The notes beneath the pieces were generated by a model, which was not told the DNA's origin, ran no database searches, and saw only the letters and a program-made list of their open reading frames with translations. A stretch of DNA of 64,000 bases from JASHPR01 sp963844655 (GTDB lineage: Bacteria; Actinomycetota; Actinomycetes; Streptosporangiales; Streptosporangiaceae), in the NCBI GenBank assembly GCA_963844655.1, contig CAWJPA010000007.1:124001-188000 (forward strand), written 5' to 3'. Positions 50,183 through 59,161 of this stretch are shown here, piece after piece. Made by a program: the position numbers and the translations under genes. Position 1 is the first letter of the stretch. The number at the start of each line of letters is the position of its first letter.

Positions 50183-50995
50183 CTAGCAGCCGGGTTGCAT
50201 GGCCCGAATAGTAGCAGCGCTGGGGCGAGCACAAGGCTTGTCGGCGCTGAAGAGGCCGCTCGCATCCGCCAAAGAGCGCTGGTGCTCATCTAGTCCGGTC
50301 AGTCCGTTGCCGGCCTGGAAGTTCTCCTCTGTGGTCCAGCGAGTTCCAGCGACCTTGCCCGCGGAGTAGCGCTGCCACGCCCGGCGAGGCAGGCGCACGG
50401 CGACCTGGCGGGCCGGGCAGGGGCCCGCGGCGGTGGTCACCTGGTGGCTGGCGGCCACCGCCAGCACGTAACCGATCCGGCGGCGTTCCAGGTCAGCGCG
50501 CAGGCCCGGGTCGGCGCCATACACCTCATCGCCGGCGACCCAGGCGGCCGGGGTCCCTACATCCAGCGCGCGGCCGAGCATGCGCCGGGCCAGCTTCGGC
50601 TTGGTCGCGAACACCGTCTTCCCAGGGATGCCCGCCGCGGCGCTCCGGGCCGGATCAGACGTCCAGGACCGGGGCAGGTACAGCTCCCGGTCGATCAGCG
50701 CATGCCCCGCCGGCGCGGCGTAGGACAAGAACACCGCCACCTGGCAGTTCTCCACCCGCCCTACGGTGCCGGAGTACTGGCGCTGCACACCGGCACTGGC
50801 GGTCCCCTTCTTAAGGTCGCCTGTCTCGTCGACCACCAGCACCGCATCCGCGCTGCCCAGGTGCTCCACGACATACCCACGCACGTCGTCGCGGACCGCG
50901 CCGGCGTCCCACTGAGCCGCCGCTAACAGGTGCTGCATTCCGTCCGGAGTGGCATCCCCGGCCTGCTCGGCGATGGTCCAGCAGTTCTTGCGCCG
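50183..50995 (-). mobile_element. IS701-type transposase relic
   Basis: Reverse-strand sequence of IS701-like DDE transposase: RKNCWTIAEQAGDATPDGMQ (near 50995), AVLVVDETGDLKKG (DDE Asp), YAAPAGHALIDRELYLPRSW, FATKPKLARRML, AAWVAGDEVYGADPGLR (second Asp), VLAVAASHQV, RLPRRAWQRYSAGK, then directly TRWTTEENFQAGNGLTGLDEHQ (Glu region). The N-terminal 70-100 residues are missing; the stretch between SAGK and TRW has lost roughly 50 residues and the C-terminus is replaced. The frame is continuous into unrelated antisense sequence of the GH1 gene. No terminal inverted repeats or target duplication are evident. It is inactive. Confidence 0.82.
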
Positions 50996-51032
50996 GAGTA
51001 CTAGGGAAGGAGTGCTTGACCTGACAGTTCGA

Positions 51033-52421
51033 TTACAAGCTATTCGTGCGATGCCCTGCTTCAGCTGTTTGTCTACGGCTTTGTTCGATGAAAGCACGAT
51101 ACCAGTGAAAGCTCTCCTTCGGGATTCGCCGCTGAGAGCCGTAATCAACGTAGGCGAGGCCGAAACGTTTGGAGTAGCCGGCTGTCCATTCGAAGTTGTC
51201 AAGTAGGGACCAGGCCATGTACCCGCGGACGTCGACACCTTCGGATATGGCTGTCTCGATGCTCTGGAGGTGGCTGTTGAGATATTCGATCCTGTCAGTG
51301 TCGTTGATACGTCCTGTCGGTGCAACATAGTCGTCGAATGCGCCGCCGTTCTCTGTGATATAAACGGGGAGCTGGTACCGGTCGCGGAACTGGCGGAGCA
51401 GGGGTAGCAGCGCGGCGGGATCGATGACCCAGTTGTAGGCGGTTTTAGGTGCCTCCGGTGGGACGACCTGGCGGATGCCGATGCCCGGGGGAATAGCTTC
51501 GCCGCCTGGCCCGGCAGGGTCGGCGATGACCTGGAGCGGGGCGTAATAGTTCAGCCCGTAGTAGTCCAGCGGTGCGGCCGCGACCTCCAGGTCGCCGTCA
51601 CGGACGAATGGCCGACCGCCGATCTTCCGATGCCAGGCGAGCAACTCGGCCGGGTAAGCGCCGTCGACCAGCACGTCGAGGCAGGATTTGTTGAACAGTA
51701 GATCCAGCGTACGGGCGGCGTCGGCGTGTTCCGGTCCCGGCGCGGCGGCGGCTATCGGCCACTGGGAGCCGACTATGCCGAAAACCCCGCCGGGCTGAGC
51801 CTGACGTAGCCGGCCGAGAGCTTGGCCGTGCGCAACCATCTGGTGGTGGATCGCTGGCATCACGGAGGTCTTGTCATTCAGCGCCGGCGGGAACCACGGT
51901 GTGCCGTGGCCCCACCATGTCGTGAGCGCAACCTCGTTTATGGTCGACCACATGCTGACCCGGTCGCGGAGGGCCTCGTGGATGACGGTGGCGAAGTCGA
52001 CGTATCGGTCGATCGTCTCGCGGTTCAGCCAGCCGCCCTGGCGGGCGAGACTCAGCGGGACCTCCATGTGGTTGATCGTGATAAGCGGGGTGATGTTGCG
52101 CTGTAGCAGCGTGTCGACCAGACGGCTGTAGAAGGCGATGCCTTCTGGGTTGACCGGCCCGGCGCCGTTGGGGATGACCCGCGTCCAGGAGATGGAGAAC
52201 CGGTAGGTGTCGATGCCGAGCTCGCTCATCAGGTCCACGTCGTCGAGATAGCGGTGGAAGTGGTCGGCAGCGATGTCGGCGGTGTCGCCCCGGTTGATGG
52301 CGCCGGGTCGGTTTACGAACTCATCCCAGTCCGAGCGTCCTCGGCCGCCCTCGGTTGTGGCGCCCTCGATCTGGTAGGCCGAGGTGGCCACACCCCAGCG
52401 GAAGTTTGCAGGAAATGTCAT
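51033..52421 (-). CDS. GH1 beta-glucosidase
   Basis: A 462-residue glycoside hydrolase family 1 protein. FRWGVATSAYQIEGA near the N-terminus is the GH1 pattern. The acid/base residue is E163 in STINEVAL (canonical TFNEP altered), and the nucleophile E357 in YITENGG. The usual HWDLP is NHMEVPL. The end SLLDNFEWTAGYSKRFGLAYVDY is typical. It cleaves beta-glucosides or similar in the cytoplasm; no signal peptide. Upstream in the same operon is the adenine deaminase gene (30 bases). The 3' end abuts the transposase relic, but the protein is complete (normal length 450-470). An unusual active site suggests an atypical aglycone. Confidence 0.92.
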   Translation of the reverse strand: MTFPANFRWGVATSAYQIEGATTEGGRGRSDWDEFVNRPGAINRGDTADIAADHFHRYLDDVDLMSELGIDTYRFSISWTRVIPNGAGPVNPEGIAFYSRLVDTLLQRNITPLITINHMEVPLSLARQGGWLNRETIDRYVDFATVIHEALRDRVSMWSTINEVALTTWWGHGTPWFPPALNDKTSVMPAIHHQMVAHGQALGRLRQAQPGGVFGIVGSQWPIAAAAPGPEHADAARTLDLLFNKSCLDVLVDGAYPAELLAWHRKIGGRPFVRDGDLEVAAAPLDYYGLNYYAPLQVIADPAGPGGEAIPPGIGIRQVVPPEAPKTAYNWVIDPAALLPLLRQFRDRYQLPVYITENGGAFDDYVAPTGRINDTDRIEYLNSHLQSIETAISEGVDVRGYMAWSLLDNFEWTAGYSKRFGLAYVDYGSQRRIPKESFHWYRAFIEQSRRQTAEAGHRTNSL

Positions 52422-52451
52422 CGTTGTATTGTCCTGTATCTGGGGCGGGAT

Positions 52452-53468
52452 CTATGCGTTGTCAGCGGCGTATGCCGCCAGGCCTTCGAGATATTGGGCC
52501 CGGTCCGTTTCGCTGATCCAGGCGATGGTGAAGGCATTGCGGGCGGTCTGGGCGATCTGCTGTTTCGTCAGATTGACGGCATCAGTAACGGCAGAAAGGT
52601 TCTCGTTCATATATCCAGGAAAATATGCTGGATCGTCTGAATTGATGGTGACGAGCAGCGACTGTTCAAGCATTGACTTGATCTCGCTGGCCTTGAGCCC
52701 GTCACTTACATAGCTATTCGAGATGGGGCAGACGGTCAGGCCGATATTGGAAGTCTTAATTCGCTGCACGAGGACTTGGTCATCGAGACAGTTGGTGCCG
52801 TGGTCTATTCTTTCGACCCCGATATCTTCCAGGCACTGCCGGATGTGGGTAACAGAGTTCTGCTGATCAACATCACAGTGCATTGTGAGGTGGTAACCCT
52901 CGTTCCGTGCCCGGTCGAAAACCTCCTTGAACTTGATCGGGGGGTTGCCCTTCTCGTCCGAATCGAGCCCAACCCCCGTGATCCAGTCTCGGTACGCCAG
53001 AGAGCTTTCCAGGGTTTGCCTGGCAGAATCGGCTGGCAGGTCTCTCAGGAAGCACATGATGAGTTGGGAGCGCAGGCCAAGCTCCGCGCTAGCAGCTTGC
53101 TGCGCTTGGTGGAGTCCGCGGACAACAGTGTCGAACCCAATGCCGCGAGCAGTATGGGCCTGCGGGTCGAAGAAGGCCTCAGCGTACACAACATTCTGGG
53201 AACGGGCCTTCCGAAAGTAGCCCATGGCGAGGTCATGGAAGTCCTCCTCGGTCTGCAGCACGCTCATGCCCTCGTAGTACATGGCCAGGAACGACGGCAG
53301 ATCGTCGAAGGTGTAGGCAGCACGCATCTCGGCGGCGGAGTGATAAGGGAGTTCGATGCGGTTCCGGGTCGCCAGCTGGAACTTCAGCTCAGGTTCCAGA
53401 GTGCCCTCGAGATGTACATGCAACTCGGCCTTGGGCATCCCTGCGATGAAGGATGACATGTCGTTCAT
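52452..53468 (-). CDS. Adenine/adenosine deaminase family protein (Ade-type)
   Basis: A 338-residue metal-dependent deaminase. Zinc ligands H17 and H19 (ELHVHLEG), H197 (MHCDV) and D278 (INSDDPAYF); catalytic E172 (LDSDEKG) and H223 (RIDHGTN). The segment AEAFFDPQAHTARG (about 96-109) and GLDSDEKGNPP are those of the bacterial adenine aminohydrolase subgroup rather than classical adenosine deaminase. It turns adenine to hypoxanthine with release of ammonia. First gene of the operon with the GH1 glucosidase. Start ATG 53468; the region upstream to 54036 is noncoding. Confidence 0.88.
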   Translation of the reverse strand: MNDMSSFIAGMPKAELHVHLEGTLEPELKFQLATRNRIELPYHSAAEMRAAYTFDDLPSFLAMYYEGMSVLQTEEDFHDLAMGYFRKARSQNVVYAEAFFDPQAHTARGIGFDTVVRGLHQAQQAASAELGLRSQLIMCFLRDLPADSARQTLESSLAYRDWITGVGLDSDEKGNPPIKFKEVFDRARNEGYHLTMHCDVDQQNSVTHIRQCLEDIGVERIDHGTNCLDDQVLVQRIKTSNIGLTVCPISNSYVSDGLKASEIKSMLEQSLLVTINSDDPAYFPGYMNENLSAVTDAVNLTKQQIAQTARNAFTIAWISETDRAQYLEGLAAYAADNA

Positions 53469-54036
53469 TCCAGCTACCCACCTTTACTCTGACGTGGCCC
53501 ATCCAAGGGTCTCGCGGCTCTCGCAGCATCACTACGTGCTGTGGCGAGGTTCGGTCCAGAGTGCTGAACAATCTGGCGCCCAGCATCGTCGGTGCGACCG
53601 CCGTTGTCCTATGCCTGACCGCAGCGTTCCCCGTGCTGCGCACACACCGGTTGCCACCACGCGGCCGAGCGCTGCCTGGCCGTTTCCCGCGGCCAAGGGC
53701 CTACTACCGTCACGAGTCGGCGTCGGCATATATGCGCTCCGGCAGTTTGTTGAGCTGCTGAACTTATAGGTCGGCTTGTGACGCCGTCAATCTACCCAGA
53801 CCTGCCGGTTCCTGCGCTAGAACAGCACTCTGGGATGCTGACAAGGCTTTGTTCATTGACTATACATTTTGAGTGGTGCGTGACACCATCGTCGGATGTG
53901 AGCGCTGTGCAGCGCTGGGCGAGCGCCGGGTCGGCTGCAGGCTCTCAGTGCTAGGTCGCGCCTCTGTGGGGTCACGAGAGCCGGACGCGTTGTGCAGCCT
54001 CACGGCAGGAGTCGTGACATGAGGAGGCCACTTCCG
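53469..54036. other. Intergenic region with divergent promoters, no supported gene
   Basis: 568 bases between the divergent adenine deaminase and Gfo/Idh genes. A short hydrophobic frame on the + strand (53453-53761) is not convincing as coding. A good promoter lies at 53838-53866. G+C drops around 53840-53880. Confidence 0.6.
53838..53866 (+). promoter_or_regulatory. Probable promoter of the Gfo/Idh gene
   Basis: CTGACA (53838-53843), 17-base spacer, TATACA (53861-53866), in a low-GC island about 170 bases upstream of the GTG start at 54037. Confidence 0.5.
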
Positions 54037-55104
54037 GTGACAGATCCGATCCGGGTGGGCGTCGTAGGCTGCGGTGAGATCGCCCAGGTTATGCATCTCC
54101 GGTTCATTGAGGAGCTGCCGGGTGTGGAACTTGCCGGACTTTGTGACCTGTCCGAAGCGGTTCTTGAGCGACTAGGCGCGAAGTATCGGGTCGACAGGCT
54201 GTACACCTCATATGAAGACCTAGTGCGTGACCCTGGCGTCGATGCGGTCTTGGTCGCGACGCCCGACCACGTTGGGCCGGCTCTGGCCGCGCTCGATCGT
54301 GGGAAGCACCTCCTCCTGGAGAAGCCAGCTGCTTACTGTGTGGCGGATGCGAGCGCCATCGCCGAGGCGGCGAGCCGAGCGCCGTCGACCGCCATGATGG
54401 GTTACATGCGGGTTTATGACCCTGGCTATGAGCTCGTGCGCAGCCGGACGCAGAACATGACGACGGTTAGGCTCGTTCGCTCGCATAACTTCGGCGGCAG
54501 CTTTGAACACCACACGGCGTTGTTCCCGCTGCTCAGGCCGGAGCCGACGGAGAGGATCGGTGACGGATTCGCGGAGACCATCAGCTCAGCGACCGCACGG
54601 ATCCTCGAGCGCACGGTCGGACCTGAGCCGACCTTGCAGCGCTTGTTCTGGGCGCTGCTCATGGGTTCTACCCACGACCTGTCGATCGTCCGTGATCTGA
54701 TCGGTCCGCCGCAGGAAATCATCTACTCACACGTTGACGGAAGCCGCCTACTCGCGTGCGTCTCCCATGCGCGTGCTGTGTGCACCCTCGAATGGGAAAC
54801 CGCAAGCGGTTATGACTGGTGGGATCAGGAGGTCACCGTCTTCGGGCCCGAGTCCAGCTGTACTGCGCGGTTCGCCGACCCGTATATCCCCTACCTCCCG
54901 ACGGCCGCTACGGTTCATAGCCTGGATCAGGGCACCTCAACAACGCATCAGCTGGATGTTTCGAGCGAGCCTGCCTTTCGGCGCGAGTGGCTTCACTTCG
55001 CCGAATGCATCCGGTCGGGCCACGTGCCCCGCACGACGGTGCTCGGAGGGCGGCAAGACGTGGAACTCATTGCCGAACTCGTCTCGCGAGGCGTATCGAA
55101 GTGA
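54037..55104 (+). CDS. Gfo/Idh/MocA family NAD(P)-dependent oxidoreductase
   Basis: A 355-residue sugar oxidoreductase. Rossmann motif GVVGCGEIAQVM is near the N-terminus (about residues 8-19), and EKPAAYC near 99-105 carries the conserved Lys of the family. The C-terminal domain is the GFO-fold beta-sheet; GSTHDLSIVRDLIG (about 210-223) is where the catalytic His is usually found. Start GTG 54037 has AGGAGG 9 bases upstream; an ATG at 54019 is a possible alternative before this site. The gene lies between the adenine deaminase and the first ROK gene (convergent with it). Confidence 0.9.
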   Translation: MTDPIRVGVVGCGEIAQVMHLRFIEELPGVELAGLCDLSEAVLERLGAKYRVDRLYTSYEDLVRDPGVDAVLVATPDHVGPALAALDRGKHLLLEKPAAYCVADASAIAEAASRAPSTAMMGYMRVYDPGYELVRSRTQNMTTVRLVRSHNFGGSFEHHTALFPLLRPEPTERIGDGFAETISSATARILERTVGPEPTLQRLFWALLMGSTHDLSIVRDLIGPPQEIIYSHVDGSRLLACVSHARAVCTLEWETASGYDWWDQEVTVFGPESSCTARFADPYIPYLPTAATVHSLDQGTSTTHQLDVSSEPAFRREWLHFAECIRSGHVPRTTVLGGRQDVELIAELVSRGVSK

Positions 55105-55204
55105 GCGGCCCATACGGTCAGACCGTCAGCGGAGCATCGGTCCTGCCTTGCCCCGCATAGGTGCCGCCACACCAGGTGCCCTCCGCGCGCCGGGCGGCGC
55201 CCGC

Positions 55205-56488
55205 CTAGGCGTTGACGAGGGCGCTGGGGGACCAGGGGGCGGGGTCGTCGAGGATGCGCTGGATGGTGCGGGCGGCGGCGCCGCGCAGGGAGGCGTCGGT
55301 GCCGAGGGTGGAGATGCGGACGTCGACGGGGGTGGCGGTGGTGTGGCTGAGGGCGCGGGTGTGCAGTTCGGCGGTGATGGGCTGCAGGAGCCAGGGGGCG
55401 AGGTCGGCATAGAGGCCGCCGAGGACGACGGTGGGGACGTCGATGATGTTGAGCAGGGCGGAGAGGGCGACGCCGATGCCGTGGCCGGCGTGGGTCAGGG
55501 CGGACAGCGTGGTTTCGTTGCCGAGTTCGGCCTGGCGCCGTAGCTGTGCTGCTGGTCCTTCGGTGGCGGGTGCGTGGTCGGTCAGGTGCGCGGCGCGCAG
55601 CAGTGCTTCCTGGCCGGCGATCTGCTCAAGGCAGCCCCGGCCGCCGCAGCCGCAGGCGCGGCCGTAGGGGTCCACGACGACGTGCCCGATTTCTCCGGCC
55701 AGCCCGCGGACACCGCGCAGCAGCTTGCCGCCGACCACGATGCCGGCGCCCACGCCGATCTCACCGGAGACACGCACGAAGTTCTGCAGGCCGAGGTCCT
55801 GGCGGAACCATAGTTCGGCGAGCGCCGCGAGGTTGGCCTCGTTGTCGCAGTGTTTTTCCTGGAACTCGATGCCGAGCATTTCCGAGATGAGCTCGGCGAC
55901 GGGCACGTTCTGCAGGGCCAGGACGTTCGGGGCCTTGAGCAAGACACCGTTGTAGTCGACCAGGCCCGGGACTGCGGTGCCCATGCCCGCGATCTGGAGC
56001 CCCGCGGCCTCGGCTTCACTGCATGTTCGCCGGGCGTTGCTGACCGCGCTGACCAAAATGGCCCTGGCGTCCAGCAGCCGGTTGTCGGACGCGGTCACAT
56101 GCCGGAAGTGCATCTCGCCGGTCAGGTCGATCAGGCACGAGGAAACATAGTCCACGTTGATCTCGATGCCCAGCCCCACCGGCCCGCGCGGGTTGAGCCG
56201 CAGCGGGCTGCCCGGCCGCCCGAGCAGCCCTTTGGCCGGGTCGCCCTCGATGACCAGGCGGGCCTCACGCAGCACTTCCACCAGCGCGGACACCGTGGCT
56301 TTGGTCAGCCCGGTGCGGGCCGCGACCTGCGCCCGGGTCGGGTTCTCGCCGTGAGCGATCTCCCGCAGCACCAGCGCGAGGTTGTGGCGCTTGAGCAGCT
56401 TCTGCCGTGCTGGCGCACGGACAGCCGATCTGCTGTCCAGGCCCGAAGCCCCCACAAGATCCGGCGTGGTCATACCCGGGTCGGCCAT
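55205..56488 (-). CDS. ROK family transcriptional repressor, copy A
   Basis: A 427-residue XylR/NagC-type repressor. A winged HTH is at about residues 27-90 (LKRHNLALVLREIAHGENPT; RAQVAARTGLTKATVSALVE), followed by the ROK sugar-kinase-like domain from about 105. The family zinc-binding site CGCGGRGCLEQ is at about 292-302; GLGIEINVD and VRVSGEIGVGAGIVVGG are the ATP/substrate motifs. It is identical to copy B except for the last residues (ALVNA against ALNLVQ). It lies divergent from the Gfo/Idh-isomerase operon starting at 56954, on whose promoter an inverted repeat sits. Sugar or sugar-derived effector expected. Confidence 0.95.
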   Translation of the reverse strand: MADPGMTTPDLVGASGLDSRSAVRAPARQKLLKRHNLALVLREIAHGENPTRAQVAARTGLTKATVSALVEVLREARLVIEGDPAKGLLGRPGSPLRLNPRGPVGLGIEINVDYVSSCLIDLTGEMHFRHVTASDNRLLDARAILVSAVSNARRTCSEAEAAGLQIAGMGTAVPGLVDYNGVLLKAPNVLALQNVPVAELISEMLGIEFQEKHCDNEANLAALAELWFRQDLGLQNFVRVSGEIGVGAGIVVGGKLLRGVRGLAGEIGHVVVDPYGRACGCGGRGCLEQIAGQEALLRAAHLTDHAPATEGPAAQLRRQAELGNETTLSALTHAGHGIGVALSALLNIIDVPTVVLGGLYADLAPWLLQPITAELHTRALSHTTATPVDVRISTLGTDASLRGAAARTIQRILDDPAPWSPSALVNA

Positions 56489-56593
56489 GCTGCCCGCTCA
56501 CTCGAGGTCGCGAGCCACACCGTGAACGACCTCAGCCACCCGACCACCAGACACCGCAGCCAGCACGACACACCCACCCCGTCACCACCCCGC
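55217..56593. repeat. 1,377-bp perfect direct repeat, copy A
   Basis: By line-by-line comparison the sequence equals 59177-60553 at every base, offset 3,960. It covers the ROK gene bar its last four codons plus 105 bases upstream of the start. Flanks differ at once at both ends. There are no IS-like ends. Confidence 0.9.
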
Positions 56594-56858
56594 ATGCGGT
56601 GCCCGCGATCCTTATCGGGAGCAGCCCGGCCTGTGCGCCCGTTACCCGCGCTAACTCCTGGCTTCGCGGCCAGCATCCCAGGCGCTTGGCCATTAACTGC
56701 TGGCGTCGGCTCATCAAACCGTTCACAGAACATGATCGTAGCTGCCGTCCCGGCGCGCTGAATCGAGGCGTCCCCGATAACCCTGCCCCAGTCACAGCGG
56801 TCTTCCACGCTCATGAGTGACTGCCATGTTGCGGAGGGTCAATTACCATCCCGGGCTC

Positions 56859-56887
56859 TTGACCGGGACATAACGACAGTCTAAGTT
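56859..56887 (+). promoter_or_regulatory. Probable promoter of the Gfo/Idh-isomerase operon
   Basis: TTGACC (56859-56864), 17-base spacer, TAAGTT (56882-56887); start near 56894, 60 bases before the TTG start. Confidence 0.5.
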
Positions 56888-56896
56888 CAACGAGTT

Positions 56897-56917
56897 AACG
56901 AAATCTAGTATTTCGTT
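56897..56917. promoter_or_regulatory. Inverted repeat operator (probable ROK site)
   Basis: AACGAAAT and ATTTCGTT, 8 of 8 matching, around CTAGT, just downstream of the -10. A repressor there would block transcription. The ROK protein encoded 400 bases away is the natural candidate. Confidence 0.65.
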
Positions 56918-56953
56918 TTACCGGGCGCCTGCGGAGAACCCAGGGAGGAGCCG

Positions 56954-58132
56954 TTGGCTGAAACCTCGCCCCCCGATCTTGGCGTCGGGCTGATCGGGTA
57001 CGGCTTCATGGGACGCGCGCACTCAGTGGCGTGGACCACGGTTGGCCAGGTCTTCGAGCTCGGCATGTCGCCGGCGCGACGAGCAATCTGCGGCCGCGAC
57101 GAGAAGCGGACCGCCGCGGTGGCAGAGGCATTCGGGTGGTCAGCCGTGGAGACTGACTGGCGTGCCCTAATCGCACGCGAGGATGTGCAGGTTGTCGATA
57201 TCTGCACACCGGGGAGCAGCCATGCCGAGATCGCCATCGCGGCGCTCCGGGCAGGCAAGCACGTGCTGTGTGAGAAGCCGCTCGCCAACACGCTGGCGGA
57301 GGCAGAACAGATGGCGGAGGCCGCCGAAGAAGCGGCGCAGCGCGGTCAGGTGGCGATGGTCGGGTTCAATTACCGGCGTGTCCCGGCACTGGCCTTGGCC
57401 CGCACCCTGATCGTGGACGGCCGGCTCGGCAAGGTGCATCACATCCGGGCGAGTTACCTGCAGGACTGGCTGGTCGACCCAGAGTTCCCACTGGCCTGGC
57501 GGCTGCGCCGCGATGAGGCAGGCTCGGGCGCACTCGGTGACCTCGGAGCACACCTGATCGACATCACCCGCTTCCTGACGGGTGACGAGATCACCGCTGT
57601 CTGCGGGATTGCCGAGACCTTCGTCAAGGAACGTCCGCTTCCCGAAGAAGGAATCTCGGGCCTTAGCGGCGCTGGCATTGGCAACGCTCGCGGACCTGTA
57701 TCAGTGGACGATGCCTCGCTGTTTGTGGCCCGCCTGCAGTCGGGAGCCGTGGCCACCTTCGAGGCCACGCGGTTTGCCACTGGACGCAAGAACGCGATGT
57801 GCATCGAGGTGAATGGCGAGAACGGCTCGGTCAGCTTCGACCTTGAGCGCCTCAACGAGCTTGAACTCTTCGAGCGCGGGGGCGAGCAGGCCGGTTTCCG
57901 CCGGGTCCTGGTGACAGAGGCTGATGACCCGTACCTTTCGGCCTGGTGGCCGCCAGGCCACGTTCTCGGCTGGGAGCACACCTTCGTTCACGAGCTGCGC
58001 GACCTGGTCATGGGTATCAGGACCAGGACACCGCCACGTCCCGACTTCCAAGACGGCCTGGCCGTCCAGCGAGTGATAGATGCGGTCCAGCGAGCGGGCG
58101 AAGGTTCCAGCTGGATCACCCTGCCAGCCTGA
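56954..58132 (+). CDS. Gfo/Idh/MocA family oxidoreductase
   Basis: A 392-residue NAD(P)-dependent sugar/cyclitol dehydrogenase. LGVGLIGYGFMGRAHSVAW (about 9-27) is the Rossmann motif, HVLCEKPLANT (about 104-114) the Lys motif, and DLGAHLIDITRFLTGD (about 194-209) the catalytic His region (H199). TTG start 56954 has AGGGAGGAG six bases upstream. It is followed, after 10 bases, by the isomerase gene; both are probably controlled by ROK. A sugar or inositol derivative is the likely substrate. Confidence 0.93.
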   Translation: MAETSPPDLGVGLIGYGFMGRAHSVAWTTVGQVFELGMSPARRAICGRDEKRTAAVAEAFGWSAVETDWRALIAREDVQVVDICTPGSSHAEIAIAALRAGKHVLCEKPLANTLAEAEQMAEAAEEAAQRGQVAMVGFNYRRVPALALARTLIVDGRLGKVHHIRASYLQDWLVDPEFPLAWRLRRDEAGSGALGDLGAHLIDITRFLTGDEITAVCGIAETFVKERPLPEEGISGLSGAGIGNARGPVSVDDASLFVARLQSGAVATFEATRFATGRKNAMCIEVNGENGSVSFDLERLNELELFERGGEQAGFRRVLVTEADDPYLSAWWPPGHVLGWEHTFVHELRDLVMGIRTRTPPRPDFQDGLAVQRVIDAVQRAGEGSSWITLPA

Positions 58133-58142
58133 GGAGGTTTGC

Positions 58143-59144
58143 ATGGCACGCCCGATGACACTGTTTACCGGCCAGTGGGCCGATCTTCCGCTGGCGGAGG
58201 TCGCCCGGATGGCAGCCGACTGGGGCTATGACGGGCTCGAACTGGCCTGCTGGGGAGACCATTTCGAAGTCGACCGCGCGGTCAATGAGGACGGCTACGT
58301 CGAGTCCATACGCCAACTTCTCGAGTCCCACGGCCTTGGCTGCTGGATCGTATCCAATCATCTCGTCGGCCAGGCGGTCTGCGACCATCCGATCGACGAA
58401 CGCCACCAGGGGATACTTCCCGCGCGAATCTGGGGAGACGGTGACCCTGAGGGTGTGCGGCAACGGGCAGCCGAGGAAATGAAGAATACTGCCAGGGCTG
58501 CAGCGCGCTTTGGCGTGAAGACCGTGGTCGGGTTCACTGGGTCCAGCATCTGGCACGTTCTGGCGGGCTTCCCGCCGGTCCCTCCGGACATGATCGAGGC
58601 GGGATACGAGGACTTCGCCCGACGCTGGAACCCCATAATCGATGTTTTCGATGAGGTCGGCGTGCGCTTCGCGCACGAGGTACATCCCAGCGAGATCGCT
58701 TATGACTATTGGACAACACAGCGGACCCTGCAGGCCATCGGCCGGCGGCCTGGATTCGGGCTCAACTTCGATCCCAGCCACTTCATATGGCAGGACCTTG
58801 ATCCCGTCGGGTTTCTCAGAGACTTCGCTGACCGGATTTACCACGTGGACTGCAAGGAGTCGGTCCGGCACCTGGACGGAAGGAACGGTCGGCTGTCGTC
58901 GCATTTGCCGTTCGGGGACCTCCGCCGAGGATGGGACTTCGTGTCCGTCGGGCACGGCGACGTTCCGTGGGAGCACATTTTCCGGATGCTGAACGAGATC
59001 GGATACGAAGGCCCAATCTCGGTCGAATGGGAAGATTCCGGAATGGATCGTCTGACGGGTGCTCCCGAAGCGCTGCAGTATCTGCGACGGCTGGCGTTCG
59101 ATCCCCCGAAGCAATCCTTTGACGCCGCTTTCTCCAGCAGCTGA
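58143..59144 (+). CDS. Sugar phosphate isomerase/epimerase family protein
   Basis: A 333-residue TIM-barrel protein of the xylose-isomerase-like superfamily. TLFTGQWADLPLAEVARMAADWGYDGLEL (start, key residues W and E at 33), then GFTGSSIWH, VRFAHEVHPSEIAYDY with E/H metal ligands near 181-185, FGLNFDPSHFIWQ (about 209-221) and DCKESVRH (about 237-244). The final acidic ligand is in ISVEWEDSG near 300. Metal ligands are as in IolE/IolI-like enzymes. Ribosome site GAGGAGG before ATG 58143. The 3' end is 18 bases from the convergent ROK B. Confidence 0.92.
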   Translation: MARPMTLFTGQWADLPLAEVARMAADWGYDGLELACWGDHFEVDRAVNEDGYVESIRQLLESHGLGCWIVSNHLVGQAVCDHPIDERHQGILPARIWGDGDPEGVRQRAAEEMKNTARAAARFGVKTVVGFTGSSIWHVLAGFPPVPPDMIEAGYEDFARRWNPIIDVFDEVGVRFAHEVHPSEIAYDYWTTQRTLQAIGRRPGFGLNFDPSHFIWQDLDPVGFLRDFADRIYHVDCKESVRHLDGRNGRLSSHLPFGDLRRGWDFVSVGHGDVPWEHIFRMLNEIGYEGPISVEWEDSGMDRLTGAPEALQYLRRLAFDPPKQSFDAAFSSS

Positions 59145-59161
59145 CAGCACTACAGCCGAGA

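Larger units (their letters stand above)
56489..56953. other. Intergenic region between ROK A and Gfo/Idh operon
   Basis: 465 bases. The first 105 belong to the repeat (identical in copy B). The rest is unique, with promoter and operator (see separate entries) at its right side. No gene supported. Confidence 0.7.

Noticed and set aside
53453..53761. + strand frame with a hydrophobic segment resembling a transporter end
   Set aside because: Begins inside the adenine deaminase gene on the other strand, no ribosome site and no family match; too weak to call.
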